From NCBI RefSeq assembly GCF_021083185.1, contig NZ_JAIGQB010000003.1, forward strand, positions 517,080-581,079: a stretch of 64,000 bases of DNA. Direction: 5' to 3'. Both the position numbers and the translations under genes were made by a program. Below are positions 17,854 to 26,103 of the stretch, piece after piece. A model generated the notes under the pieces. It was given only the letters and a program-made list of their open reading frames with translations, was not told the origin of the DNA and did no database searches. Origin of the DNA: Nocardioides furvisabuli. GTDB taxonomy: Bacteria > Actinomycetota > Actinomycetes > Propionibacteriales > Nocardioidaceae. Numbering within the stretch: position 1 is the stretch's first letter; each line of letters begins with the position of its first letter.

Positions 17854-18879
17854 ATGGCACCGGGGGAGAAGAAGCCGGCGCGCTCGCGCGTCGTGCTGAC
17901 GGACATCAGCTCGCGGGCGTGGGAGCACCCCGCCGACAAGGGCGCACTGGTCGCGCTGCGCAAGCTCAAGGGCTTCGACGTGCTGCTCAAGACCATGTCA
18001 GGGGTCTTCCGCGAGCGGGCGTGGCGCCTGACGCTGCTCGGCTCCGCGGTGCGGGTCGACGAGCGGCAGTTCGCGCGGCTGCACCGGCTGCTGGCCGAGG
18101 TCGGTCGCAGCCTCGACGCCACGGACCTGCCCGAGATGTACGTCCAGGCGGACCCGACGCTGACCGCGATCACCGTCGGCATGGACCGCCCGACCATCGT
18201 GCTGTCGTCGGGCCTGGTGCACCACCTCGACGACGACGAGCTCCGCTTCGTCATCGGCCACGAGCTGGGCCACGCGATCAGCGGCCACGCGGTCTACCGC
18301 ACGCTCCTGATGCGCCTGCTCGGCCTCGGCGGCCTGCTCAACGCGATCCCCGGCGGCGCCATCGGCATCCGCATGGTCACCGTCGGGCTGCTCGAGTGGT
18401 CGCGCAAGGCCGAGCTGTCGGCCGACCGCGCCGGACTGCTCGCCGCGCAGGACCCGACCGCGGCGCTGCGCACGCACATGAAGCTCGCCAGCGGCGGCAC
18501 CCTCGACGAGCTCGACGTGACGTCGTTCCTCTCCCAGGGAGCGGAGTACGACGAGGGCGGCGACGTCCGCGAGTCGCTCATCAAGCTCTCCCTGCTGCAG
18601 CAGCAGTCGCACCCCTTCGCCGTGGTCCGGGCCACCGAGCTCCGTCGCTGGATCGACTCCGGCGCCTACACCGCGGTCCTCGGTGGGACCTACCCGCGTC
18701 GCGCCGACGACGACGGGGCCTCGGTCAGTGAGGCCGCGCAGGAGGCGGCCGCGAGCTACGCCGTCGCCTTCGAGCGCACCCAGGACACCCTCGGCCGCCT
18801 CGTCCACGACCTCGCCGGCTGGGTCGGCTCGGCGAGCACGTGGCTCGGCGACCGGTTCCGTCGCGGCGAGGGCGCCTGA
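17854..18879 (+). CDS. M48-family metallopeptidase (HtpX/Ste24-like)
   Basis: 341 residues from the ATG at 17854, which has CAGGATCC before it; a GTG at 17836 is an alternative giving six more residues. The zinc site HELGH is at residues 136-140, with the third ligand in KAELSADRAG, the M48 signature. A hydrophobic stretch around LLMRLLGLGGLLNAIPGGAIGIRMVTVGLLEW may be membrane-embedded. Before the catalytic core, MYVQADPTLTAITVGMDRPTIVLSSGLV matches the family. The likely role is turnover of membrane or envelope proteins. Alone on plus; a strong terminator follows. Confidence 0.87.
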   Translation: MAPGEKKPARSRVVLTDISSRAWEHPADKGALVALRKLKGFDVLLKTMSGVFRERAWRLTLLGSAVRVDERQFARLHRLLAEVGRSLDATDLPEMYVQADPTLTAITVGMDRPTIVLSSGLVHHLDDDELRFVIGHELGHAISGHAVYRTLLMRLLGLGGLLNAIPGGAIGIRMVTVGLLEWSRKAELSADRAGLLAAQDPTAALRTHMKLASGGTLDELDVTSFLSQGAEYDEGGDVRESLIKLSLLQQQSHPFAVVRATELRRWIDSGAYTAVLGGTYPRRADDDGASVSEAAQEAAASYAVAFERTQDTLGRLVHDLAGWVGSASTWLGDRFRRGEGA

Positions 18880-18928
18880 GGCAGTCGCCGGCCGGTGCCT
18901 CGCCTGGCGCTCCGGGGACGGACGCAGC

Positions 18929-18960
18929 GGACCCCGGTCGCCGTGGGGCGACCGGGGTCC
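18929..18960. terminator. Bidirectional terminator between convergent genes
   Basis: A perfect 14-bp stem (GGACCCCGGTCGCC with its complement) and a 4-base loop GTGG lie between the M48 gene and the convergent 47-residue membrane protein, and can serve both. Confidence 0.8.
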
Positions 18961-18977
18961 GTGACTGGCTGGTGGAA

Positions 18978-19121
18978 CTACCAGACGCGCCGGCTCGAGC
19001 CGCCGATCGGGACGAAGTTGAGCACCAGGCCGACCACGATCAGGATCAGGCCGATGGTGGTCAGGATGCTCTGGGGCAGCAGCAGCCCGAGGATGAGCAG
19101 GATCAGTCCGAGGACAATCAT
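18978..19121 (-). CDS. DUF6131-type small membrane protein
   Basis: 47 residues: MIVLGLILLILGLLLPQSIL, then TTIGLILIVVGLVLNFVPIGG and a short basic tail. Two hydrophobic helices with glycine spacing are typical of the DUF6131 family of actinobacteria, whose function is unknown. The ATG at 19121 has a perfect AGGAGG with an 8-base spacer, which decides the start over an ATG further upstream. It converges on the M48 peptidase, with a bidirectional hairpin between them. Confidence 0.85.
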   Translation of the reverse strand: MIVLGLILLILGLLLPQSILTTIGLILIVVGLVLNFVPIGGSSRRVW

Positions 19122-19242
19122 GTTTTCGCCTCCTAGTATGCAGCCCACTGTGGGCGGCCGGTCCACTGTGGCGTCGGGGCTCGAAAAAGGAAAGTCGGTC
19201 CGCCCCTAGGGGTGGGCGGTCCAGTCCGCTCCCCGACGTGGC

Positions 19243-20112
19243 TCACCCCGCGGCCAGCGCCCGGACCGCTTCGTCGATGGCGAGCGTGCGGCGGGCCGAC
19301 TCGACGTGGAGGTTCTCCACCATCTTGCCGTTGTGGGTGACGACACCGGCGCCCTTCCCGTCCTCCCACGCCGCGATGAGGCCGTGGGCGTCCTCGACCG
19401 CCTGCGCGCTGGGGGCGAAGGCGGCGTTGGCGCCCTCGACCTGGCCGGGGTGGACGAGGGTCTTGCCGTCGAAGCCCATCTGACGGCCCTGCTCGCACTC
19501 GGCGAGGAAGCCCTCGGTGTCCCTCACGTCGTTGTAGACGCCGTCGATCACGGCGATGCCGGCCGCCCGCCCTGCGAGGAGCGCGGTGTGGAGGCTGGGC
19601 AGGATCGGCGCGCGACCGGGCACGTGCTCGGCGTACAGCTCCTTGACGAGGTCGTTCGTGCCGAGCACGAAGGCGCCGAGGCGCTCGGACGCACGCGCGA
19701 TCGCGAGGGCGTCGAGGATGGCGCCGGGCGTCTCGACCATCGCCCACAGCTTCGTGTGGTCCGGGGCTCCAGCCGCCTCCATCGCGGCGACCAGCTGCCG
19801 GACCTCGGCGGCGCTGCCGACCTTGGGCACCACGATCGCGGCCGGTCCGGCCTGGCTGGCGGCGACGATGTCGTCGTCGTGCCACTGGGTGCCGATGCCG
19901 TTGACGCGGATGGTGACCGTACGGCGTCCGTAGTCGCCGCTCGCGGCCGCTGCGGCCGCGGCCTCGCGGGCGGCGGGCTTGGCGTCGGGGGCGACGGCGT
20001 CCTCGAGGTCGAGGATCAGGCCGTCGCACGCGATCGTCTTCGCCTTCTCCAGTGCCCGCTCGTTGGAGCCGGGCATGTAGAGCACGGAGCGGAGCGGGGT
20101 GAAGTCACTCAT
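19243..20112 (-). CDS. HpcH/HpaI aldolase / citrate lyase-family protein (CoA ester lyase or malyl-CoA thioesterase-like)
   Basis: 289 residues. CitE-like fold: LRSVLYMPGSNERALEKAKTI, DGLILDLEDAVAPDAK with the metal-binding acids, IVVPKVGSAAEV, KLWAMVETPGAILDA and GFDGKTLVHPGQV. The family includes citryl-, malyl- and methylmalyl-CoA lyases and the malyl-CoA thioesterase Mcl2. It follows a longer family member with a 1-bp gap, a pairing like Mcl1/Mcl2 of C2 or propionyl-CoA assimilation. Which CoA ester it acts on is not decided by the sequence. Confidence 0.87.
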   Translation of the reverse strand: MSDFTPLRSVLYMPGSNERALEKAKTIACDGLILDLEDAVAPDAKPAAREAAAAAAASGDYGRRTVTIRVNGIGTQWHDDDIVAASQAGPAAIVVPKVGSAAEVRQLVAAMEAAGAPDHTKLWAMVETPGAILDALAIARASERLGAFVLGTNDLVKELYAEHVPGRAPILPSLHTALLAGRAAGIAVIDGVYNDVRDTEGFLAECEQGRQMGFDGKTLVHPGQVEGANAAFAPSAQAVEDAHGLIAAWEDGKGAGVVTHNGKMVENLHVESARRTLAIDEAVRALAAG

Positions 20113-20113
20113 G

Positions 20114-21196
20114 TCAGGCCTCCAGCTCGATGGCGTCGTACTGCTTCTTCAGCTCGGGGTCGATCGCGGCGAGCTCGTCGGCGAGGGCGACCATGACCTG
20201 GCACTGCTTGACCGAGGCGTCGTCCTCCATCTTGCCGTCGATCATCACCGCACCGGTGCCGTCGCCCATCGCGGCGATGACGCGGCGGGCGTGGGCGACG
20301 TCCTCGACGCTGGGGGAGAACACCTTGTTCGCGACCGCGATCTGCACCGGGTGGAGCGACCACGCGCCGACGCAACCGAGCAGGAAGGCGTTGCGGAACT
20401 GGTCCTCGCACGCCTGCACGTCCTTGATGTCCCCGAACGGCCCGTAGTAGGGGTAGATCCCGTGCATCGCGCACGCATCGACCATGCGGGCGATCGTGTA
20501 GTGCCACAGGTCCTGCTGGTACGTCGTCCGCTCGGCGTCGTACTGCGGCACGCCGAGGTCGTCGCGCGTCGGGTCCTGGCGCACGAGGTAGCCGGGGTGG
20601 CCGCCGCCGACGCGGGTGGTCTTCATCCGGCGGTCCGCGGCCAGGTCGGCGGGGCCGAGGGACAGGCCCTGCATGCGCGGGCTGGCGCCGCAGATCTCCT
20701 CGACGTTGGCCACGCCGCGCGCGGTCTCGAGGATCGCGTGGACGAGGATCGGCCGGTCGAGCCCTGCCTTGGCCTCGAGCTGGGCGAGCAGGCGGTCGAC
20801 GTAGTGGATGTCCTCGGCGCCCTGCACCTTCGGCACCATGATCACGTCGAGCTTGTCGCCGATCTCGGTGACGAGGGTGACCAGGTCGTCGAGGCCCCAC
20901 GGGCTGTCGAGGGAGTTGACGCGGGTCCACAGCTGGGTCGGACCGAAGTCCGTGGCCCTCGCGATGTCGACGAGGCCCTGGCGCGACCTCTCCTTGTTCT
21001 CGGCCTTCACCGCGTCCTCGAGGTTGCCGAGCAGCACGTCGACGGTGCCGACCATGTCGGGGACCTTGGCGGCCATCTTCTCGTTGCCGGGGTCGAAGAA
21101 GTGGATGGCGCGGCTCGGCCGGGCGGGGATCTCGCGCAGCGGGGTGGGAGCACCGACGGCGAGGGGGGCGAAGAAGTCCTTGGCTGGGCGGGTCAT
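20114..21196 (-). CDS. Malyl-CoA / beta-methylmalyl-CoA lyase-like protein (HpcH/HpaI family)
   Basis: 360 residues, longer than CitE and close to the L-malyl-CoA lyase group. Blocks: [36 protein letters not shown] with the metal acids, [35 protein letters not shown] and [19 protein letters not shown]. Reversible cleavage of malyl- or methylmalyl-CoA to glyoxylate plus acetyl- or propionyl-CoA is the expected reaction. First gene of a two-gene minus-strand unit with the shorter paralogue. The rest of the ethylmalonyl-CoA pathway is not in the window. Confidence 0.86.
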   Translation of the reverse strand: MTRPAKDFFAPLAVGAPTPLREIPARPSRAIHFFDPGNEKMAAKVPDMVGTVDVLLGNLEDAVKAENKERSRQGLVDIARATDFGPTQLWTRVNSLDSPWGLDDLVTLVTEIGDKLDVIMVPKVQGAEDIHYVDRLLAQLEAKAGLDRPILVHAILETARGVANVEEICGASPRMQGLSLGPADLAADRRMKTTRVGGGHPGYLVRQDPTRDDLGVPQYDAERTTYQQDLWHYTIARMVDACAMHGIYPYYGPFGDIKDVQACEDQFRNAFLLGCVGAWSLHPVQIAVANKVFSPSVEDVAHARRVIAAMGDGTGAVMIDGKMEDDASVKQCQVMVALADELAAIDPELKKQYDAIELEA

Positions 21197-21304
21197 GGGC
21201 GAAAACTACCGGGGCGTAGCCGTGCGCGGATATGACGCATGTCTCGCTCGGCTTGCCGCAACCTGCTAGGACTGGGACACGCGTCCCCGACCGAGGAGCG
21301 ACCC

Positions 21305-21667
21305 ATGGAGCTCTACCTCCCCGTGCTGGTCCTGGCCGCGATCGCCGGCGCCTTCGCGGTGGGCTCGGTGCTGATGAGCTCGGTCGTCGGGCCCAAGCGC
21401 TACAACCGCGCGCGGCTCGACTCCTACGAGTGCGGCATCGAGCCGGTCTCCGACCCCGGCCGGAACAACCGCACCATCCCGGTGCGCTACTACACGGTCG
21501 CGATGACCTTCATCATCTTCGACGTCGAGATCATGTTCCTCGTGCCGTGGGCGGTCCACTTCGACCAGCTCGGCACGTTCGGCTACCTGGCCGCCGTCCT
21601 CTTCGTCCTCAACCTGTCCATCGCCTACGCCTACGAGTGGCGTCGCGGCGGGCTCGACTGGGACTGA
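21305..21667 (+). CDS. nuoA: NADH-quinone oxidoreductase subunit A (NuoA), orphan copy
   Basis: 120 residues from the ATG preceded by GAGGAG. Three membrane helices and the complex I signature LDSYECGIEPV, with the conserved Cys in the matrix-side loop, followed by RYYTVAMTFIIFDVEIMFLVPWA. Full length for NuoA. nuoA normally opens the nuoA-N operon; here it stands alone, flanked upstream by a divergent lyase gene and downstream by a convergent DUF1992 gene 18 bp away. It is either an extra copy or the genome's only nuoA split from its operon. Confidence 0.93.
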   Translation: MELYLPVLVLAAIAGAFAVGSVLMSSVVGPKRYNRARLDSYECGIEPVSDPGRNNRTIPVRYYTVAMTFIIFDVEIMFLVPWAVHFDQLGTFGYLAAVLFVLNLSIAYAYEWRRGGLDWD

Positions 21668-21685
21668 CCGGGGGGCTGCCCGAGG

Positions 21686-22255
21686 TCAACGGCCGCGCTG
21701 CCACCACCGCCGCTTCGTCGGCTCGTGCGGAGCGGTGGCCCGCGCGGCGCGCTGGGCCTCGATGCGGGCCGTACGCCGCGCGCGCCACGCCTCGACCTCG
21801 GCGTCGACGTCGCGCTGGCTGGTGATGACGGGCGGGCCGGACGGCCCGACGGGCGGGGTGTAGATCGCGCGGCGCACGTGGGCGTTGAACTCCTCGACCT
21901 CGCGGCGCACCTCCGACTCCACGTTGATGCGGTCGAGCCGGCCGTCGAGCTCGGCGTCCTCCTTGCGGATCGCCAGCGCCGGCGGGAGCAGGGCGATCTG
22001 CTCGCGCTCGACGAGCTTCTTCACCCACCAGTCGGGGTCGTGCTCGACGCCGAGGTCCTCGATCGGCTTGCCGGCCCCCGGCAGGTCGTCGAAGTCCCCA
22101 CGCTCCATCGCCACGCGCAGCTGCTGCTCGACCCAGGTGGCCTGGTGGGCGATCCGGGCCGCGGCCGCCGAGCGACCGGTGCGCTCGTCGCGCTCGGGTC
22201 CGCGACGTGGGGGCTCGAGCCCGGACCGCTCCGGGGACTCGTCGTGCTCTGGCAT
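21686..22255 (-). CDS. DUF1992 (DnaJ-C28-like) domain protein
   Basis: 189 residues. The ATG at 22255 is set by a perfect GGAGGTGA five bases upstream; the GTG three codons earlier lies inside that ribosome site. Residues 35-110 carry the DUF1992 core (VEQQLRVAMERGDFDDLPGAGKPIED, then WWVKKLVEREQIALLPPALAIRKE). The C-terminus is a charged helix ending in RRWWQRGR. Family function is unknown; a human homologue is a DnaJ-related protein. No J domain is seen here. It converges on nuoA. Confidence 0.87.
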   Translation of the reverse strand: MPEHDESPERSGLEPPRRGPERDERTGRSAAAARIAHQATWVEQQLRVAMERGDFDDLPGAGKPIEDLGVEHDPDWWVKKLVEREQIALLPPALAIRKEDAELDGRLDRINVESEVRREVEEFNAHVRRAIYTPPVGPSGPPVITSQRDVDAEVEAWRARRTARIEAQRAARATAPHEPTKRRWWQRGR

Positions 22256-22438
22256 CGCGGTCACCTCCGTGCGGACCAGCCTAGAGGGGGCGGGCCAGCG
22301 TCCGGCGTCGGTCGAGGCGCCTCACTGGTAGGACACGAACCGCACGTCCGGCAGCCTCCGGCGCACCTGCTTCGGACGCATGCGGGGGCGTCCTCTGCCG
22401 GCGGTGCCTCCAGCCTGCGGTGAGGTTGTCAGGCTCTA

Positions 22439-22478
22439 CCGGAGGTTGTCAGGCCATGCAGAGGCCGACAACCTCCGG
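22439..22478. repeat. Inverted repeat with 12-bp arms
   Basis: CCGGAGGTTGTC (22439-22450) is repeated inverted at 22467-22478. A third, direct partial copy GAGGTTGTCAGGC lies at 22422-22434. The element is just downstream of the MFS gene's terminator hairpin. It may be a dispersed palindrome remnant or a second terminator stem. Confidence 0.6.
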
Positions 22479-22502
22479 GATCCCCGGTCAGCCGGGGATC
22501 CC
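22477..22502 (-). terminator. Terminator hairpin of the nitroreductase-peptidase-MFS operon
   Basis: A perfect 11-bp stem (GGGATCCCCGG with its complement) and a 4-base loop TCAG begin directly after the MFS stop codon at 22503. It closes the three-gene minus-strand operon. Confidence 0.78.
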
Positions 22503-23954
22503 TCACGAGGGCACCGGCGCATCGCTGAAGGCGTGCTTCGGCGCGGCCAGCAGCGCGAGCGCGGCGAGGAAGGACGCGCCGGCGCACACCGCCCAGACGG
22601 TGAGGTAGCCGCTGAACGGCGCCACCTCCTCGGCGGCCGCGTCGAGCGAGCCGGTGGCGGTCAGGGCGATCGCGAAGACCGCCGAGGCGATCGCGCCGCC
22701 GACGGTCTTGGTGCCGTTGGTCATGCCGGTCGCGATGCCGGTGCGCTCCGGCGGCGCGGCGGCGGCCGCCGCGGCGGGCAGGGCCGCGACCAGCGCCCCC
22801 GAACCGAGACCGGCGATGCCCATGTTGACCAGCGCCTGCCACGTCTCGGTGTTGAAGGGCAGCCACAGCAGGTAGCCCAGCCCGACGAGGCAGCACGCGA
22901 CGACCAGCGCACGGCGTACGCCGCCCAGGAGCCGCGTCGTCAGCGGCAGGGTGAACGCGCCGATCGCCAGTGTCACGACGTAGAGCCCGATGAGGGTGGA
23001 GATGAAGGCCGGCTCCGCGCCGAGGCCGTAGCCGCGCTCGACAGGATCGGCCTGGGCGTAGGTCGACAGCGGGATCTGGCCGCCGAGGACGGGGATGCCG
23101 AAGAGGAACGCCGTCACCTGGACCGGCCACTGGGCCGGGCTCGAGAGGAGGCGTACGTCGACGATCGGCTCGGGGTGGCGCTGCTCGAAGCGCCAGAAGA
23201 CCGCGAACACCGCGACCGAGGCCAGGATCGTCGCCCAGCCGCGGAGCGAGCCGGCGCCGTCGAGACGCAGCCAGACCAGGCCGCCCATCAGCACGCCGAG
23301 GGCGACGGTGATGAGCCCCAGGCCGGCCCAGTCGATACCGCCGGTGTCGTCACCGGGTGCCTGCTCGACGCCGACCAGGATGACGAAGAAGACCGCCGTC
23401 ACCACGACCGCGGGCAGGGCGAGCAGGAGGTTCATGTCGAGCGACTCGACCAGCACGCCGCTGGTCACCGCGCCGATGATGACGGCCAGCTCGAGCGCCC
23501 CGACCAGGATCGCCGCCCCGCGCCGGGTCAGCAGCTGCTGGCGGCCCGAGTCGCGCGTGCGGCGGTGGATGATCGCGATCTCCAGCGGCAGCCACACGAC
23601 GTACGCACCCTGGATCGCCCAGCCGATGAGGAAGGTGGTGAAGTCGGGGGCGAAGGCCAGCCACCACGATCCGAGGGCGGTCACGGCGGTCGAGATCAGC
23701 AGCACGCTCTTGTGCCCGATGAGGTCGCCGAGCCGCGCCAGGAGCGGGATGCACAGCGCGCTGACGATCAGCTGCGCCGCCTCGAACCAGTTGATGTCGC
23801 CCTCACTGATCGAGAGGTGCTCGGCGATCTGCGGGTAGATCGGCGTGTAGTAGCCCTGCAGGATCCCGCTGGCGACCTCGACGAGGACGAGGAAGCCGAC
23901 GATGGCCGCCAGGCTCCTCGCGGCAGTCTGGGCCGGGGGCCGGGTCGTGGTCAT
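22503..23954 (-). CDS. MFS transporter (DHA2-like)
   Basis: 483 residues with about 14 hydrophobic segments. The loop between helices 2 and 3 has LARLGDLIGHKSVLLIS, the MFS motif A variant GxLaDrxGrk. Later, PPERTGIATGMTNGTKTVGGAIASAV resembles the DHA2 drug:proton antiporter group. The ATG overlaps the stop of the M20 peptidase by 4 bp. Cotranscription with a peptidase and a nitroreductase suggests export of a small molecule or peptide, but the substrate is unknown. Confidence 0.88.
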   Translation of the reverse strand: MTTTRPPAQTAARSLAAIVGFLVLVEVASGILQGYYTPIYPQIAEHLSISEGDINWFEAAQLIVSALCIPLLARLGDLIGHKSVLLISTAVTALGSWWLAFAPDFTTFLIGWAIQGAYVVWLPLEIAIIHRRTRDSGRQQLLTRRGAAILVGALELAVIIGAVTSGVLVESLDMNLLLALPAVVVTAVFFVILVGVEQAPGDDTGGIDWAGLGLITVALGVLMGGLVWLRLDGAGSLRGWATILASVAVFAVFWRFEQRHPEPIVDVRLLSSPAQWPVQVTAFLFGIPVLGGQIPLSTYAQADPVERGYGLGAEPAFISTLIGLYVVTLAIGAFTLPLTTRLLGGVRRALVVACCLVGLGYLLWLPFNTETWQALVNMGIAGLGSGALVAALPAAAAAAAPPERTGIATGMTNGTKTVGGAIASAVFAIALTATGSLDAAAEEVAPFSGYLTVWAVCAGASFLAALALLAAPKHAFSDAPVPS

Positions 23955-25300
23955 GAGGGGAGCCTCTCGATCAGCAGGGCATACCAGCGGACGCCGTCGA
24001 GCAGGTCGGCCACGCCGAGGTGCTCGTCGTAGGAGTGGATGGCCTCGCGCTGCGCCTTCGTCATCCGGAAGGGCGCGAAGCGGTAGACGTGCTCGCTGAT
24101 CGCGGTGAAGTGGCGCGAGTCGGTGGCCGCCATCATCACGTAGGGCGTCGCGACCGCGTCGGGGAAGACCGCGCCGATGCAGTCCTCGAGCAGCTCGAAC
24201 GGCTCGTCCATCGGCGAGACCGGCGAGGGCTCACCCGACTCGACGACCTCGATGCGGATCGAGTCGTCGGCCACGGCTTTCCGGACGTGCTCGACCACCC
24301 CGGCCACGGTGTCGCCCACCATCACGCGGATGTTGAGCCCGGCCCGTGCCGTCGAGGCGATGACGTTGAGCGCCGGCGACCCGCTGAGGGTGGTGGTCGC
24401 CACCGTCGTACGCGTCATGGCAGCGGCCTCGGGGCCGGCGGCGAGGAGGGCGCGGGTCACCACCGGCGCCATCCGGTCGGCGCGGGACAGGAGCGGGCGC
24501 AGCGGGAGCGGGACGTGGGGCGCCAGGCGGCGCATGAGCTCGAGCGTGGGCGCCGGCGCAGAGGCGGGGAAGGGTGACTTCTCCATGCGCAGGATCGCCC
24601 GCGCGATGCGGGCCGTCGGGCCGTTCGGAGCGGGGGTCGAGGCGTGCCCGCCGCGTCCCTCCGCGACCAGCTCGAGCGAGGTGGTGCCCTTCTCGGTCAC
24701 GCCGATGACCCCGAGCGGGGCCTTGACGCCGGGGAACGCGCCACCGGCGATCGCGCCCCCTTCGTCGAGCACCAGCCACGGCGTCACGCCGCGTTCGCGC
24801 AGGACGCCGACGGCCTCGAGCGCCGCCGGGCCGCTGACCTCCTCGTCGCAGCCGAAGGACAGCCAGACGTCCTGGGCCGGGACGTGGCCGGCCTCGAGCA
24901 GCTGCTCCACCGCCGTGCAGATGCCGACGACGCAGCCCTTGTCGTCGAGGGTGCCCCTGCCCCAGATCGCAGGGCCGACGGGGGAGTCGTGCACCTCGCC
25001 GCCGAAGGGGTCGTGCTGCCAGGGCGCGTCGGTGTCGACGGGCACGACGTCGAGGTGGGCCATCAGCACGACAGGTCGCTCCGTGCTCGCGCCCGCCCAA
25101 TGCGCGAGCAGCCCGTGGGTGCCGACACGGCTCACCTCGAGCCGCTCGTGGAGCAGCGGGAACTGGCGGGCGAGCTCGGCCAGGAGCCGTTCGAAGGCGT
25201 CGGTGTCGACCCGGGCGGGGTCGCGGTCGCTGACGGTCGGGATGCGGACGAGGGCCTGCAGGGCGCCCACCGCATGCTCGTCGGTAGGCAGAGCGGTCAT
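23951..25300 (-). CDS. M20-family metallopeptidase (carboxypeptidase S-like)
   Basis: 449 residues. Metal ligands follow the M20 order: His in VLMAHLDVVPVD, Asp in WGRGTLDDKG, the catalytic Glu pair in GCDEEVSGP, Asp in LVLDEGGAI and the C-terminal His in SYDEHLGVADL region. A dimerisation insert lies between about residues 200 and 330 (GRGGHASTPAP marks its start). Overlaps its neighbours by 4 bp at both ends. No signal peptide, so cytosolic. Cleaves di- or tripeptides or N-acyl amino acids; specificity is open. Confidence 0.9.
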   Translation of the reverse strand: MTALPTDEHAVGALQALVRIPTVSDRDPARVDTDAFERLLAELARQFPLLHERLEVSRVGTHGLLAHWAGASTERPVVLMAHLDVVPVDTDAPWQHDPFGGEVHDSPVGPAIWGRGTLDDKGCVVGICTAVEQLLEAGHVPAQDVWLSFGCDEEVSGPAALEAVGVLRERGVTPWLVLDEGGAIAGGAFPGVKAPLGVIGVTEKGTTSLELVAEGRGGHASTPAPNGPTARIARAILRMEKSPFPASAPAPTLELMRRLAPHVPLPLRPLLSRADRMAPVVTRALLAAGPEAAAMTRTTVATTTLSGSPALNVIASTARAGLNIRVMVGDTVAGVVEHVRKAVADDSIRIEVVESGEPSPVSPMDEPFELLEDCIGAVFPDAVATPYVMMAATDSRHFTAISEHVYRFAPFRMTKAQREAIHSYDEHLGVADLLDGVRWYALLIERLPS

Positions 25301-25911
25301 GGGCCGACCGTAGTGCCCCAGCGGCCCCGATGGACGAGATTCGTACGCCGCTCCCGACGCGCCGCTGATCCCCTCGCGCCCGCATCGGCAGCCCGGTGTC
25401 CGACGGTGACAGCGCCGACCGGCGCGTGGTCGTCGGGGATGCCGAACGCCGCGCGGAAGGAGTCGACGTGCTCACCGGGGATGCCGAAGAAGCACGCACC
25501 CAGGCCCTCGTCGACCGCCGTCTGGAGGACCAGCAGTGCCGCCATCCCGGTGTCGACCCACCAGTACGGCACCGCCCACCGGTCCTCGCTCCGATCCGTC
25601 CAGCCCTTGTCAGGCTCGGCGTAGCGCTCGAGGTAGGCGTCCTTGCTGGCCAGCGGGACGATCACGACCGGTGCGGTCCGCACGCCGTCCAGCCACGCGT
25701 TGTGGGTGTCGGGGTCGGCGCCCGTGCACTCCCAGAAGCGGGCGACGTCGGCGGCGGTGTCGAGCACCAGGAAGGCCCAGCCCTGGCTGAAGCCGGCGTT
25801 GGGCGCGCGCTGGGCGTGGGCGAGCATGCGGTCGACGACCGCCGGGTCGACCGGGGCGTCGGAGTAGCGGCGCACCATGCGGCGACGGCGTACGACCTCG
25901 CGGAACTCCAT
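25297..25911 (-). CDS. Nitroreductase-family flavoprotein
   Basis: 204 residues. Family features: MEFREVVRRRRMVRRYSDAPV at the start (FMN phosphate site), AQRAPNAGFSQGWAFLVL, WVDTGMAALLVLQTAVDEGLGACFFG and VGAVTVGHRA. The C-terminus is extended by an Arg-rich tail (GSAARRERRTNLVHRGRWG). First gene of the operon with the M20 peptidase and MFS transporter, joined by 4-bp overlaps. FMN-dependent reductase of an unknown electron acceptor. Confidence 0.88.
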   Translation of the reverse strand: MEFREVVRRRRMVRRYSDAPVDPAVVDRMLAHAQRAPNAGFSQGWAFLVLDTAADVARFWECTGADPDTHNAWLDGVRTAPVVIVPLASKDAYLERYAEPDKGWTDRSEDRWAVPYWWVDTGMAALLVLQTAVDEGLGACFFGIPGEHVDSFRAAFGIPDDHAPVGAVTVGHRAADAGARGSAARRERRTNLVHRGRWGTTVGP

Positions 25912-25936
25912 GGGGGCAGGCTCTCACTCCCCTCCC

Positions 25937-26012
25937 GCTGTAACGCCGGGTTGGTGCTTGTTCTACCCATGGACTACGGGGGTGGCTACATGTACCAACC
26001 CGGCGTTACAGC
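25937..26012. repeat. 19-bp perfect inverted repeat in a divergent intergenic region
   Basis: GCTGTAACGCCGGGTTGGT (25937-25955) is inverted perfectly at 25994-26012, enclosing 38 bases. It lies between the divergent nitroreductase and hut amidohydrolase genes, so it is not a shared terminator. It could be a long leader hairpin, an operator or a dispersed palindromic element. Confidence 0.8.
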
Positions 26013-26032
26013 AGCGTGGGCAGCCACGGGAT

Positions 26033-26050
26033 CGTCTCGGATCCGAGACG
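26033..26050. promoter_or_regulatory. Candidate hut operator, 18-bp perfect palindrome
   Basis: CGTCTCGGATCCGAGACG is fully self-complementary and lies 53 bp before the first gene of the amidohydrolase-hutF-hutI operon. A related site occurs before hutH. It has the size and symmetry expected for a dimeric regulator; which protein binds is unknown. Confidence 0.6.
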
Positions 26051-26103
26051 CGCCCTCGCCGCCCTGCGTTGACCCGGGTCGGCGTTGACGATGGACTGGC
26101 GCC

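Noticed and set aside
22320..22386. Short minus-strand frame ending RRRLPDVRFVSYQ
   Set aside because: Under 35 codons with no hydrophobic segment or ribosome site; not enough to call a gene, though it could be a remnant.
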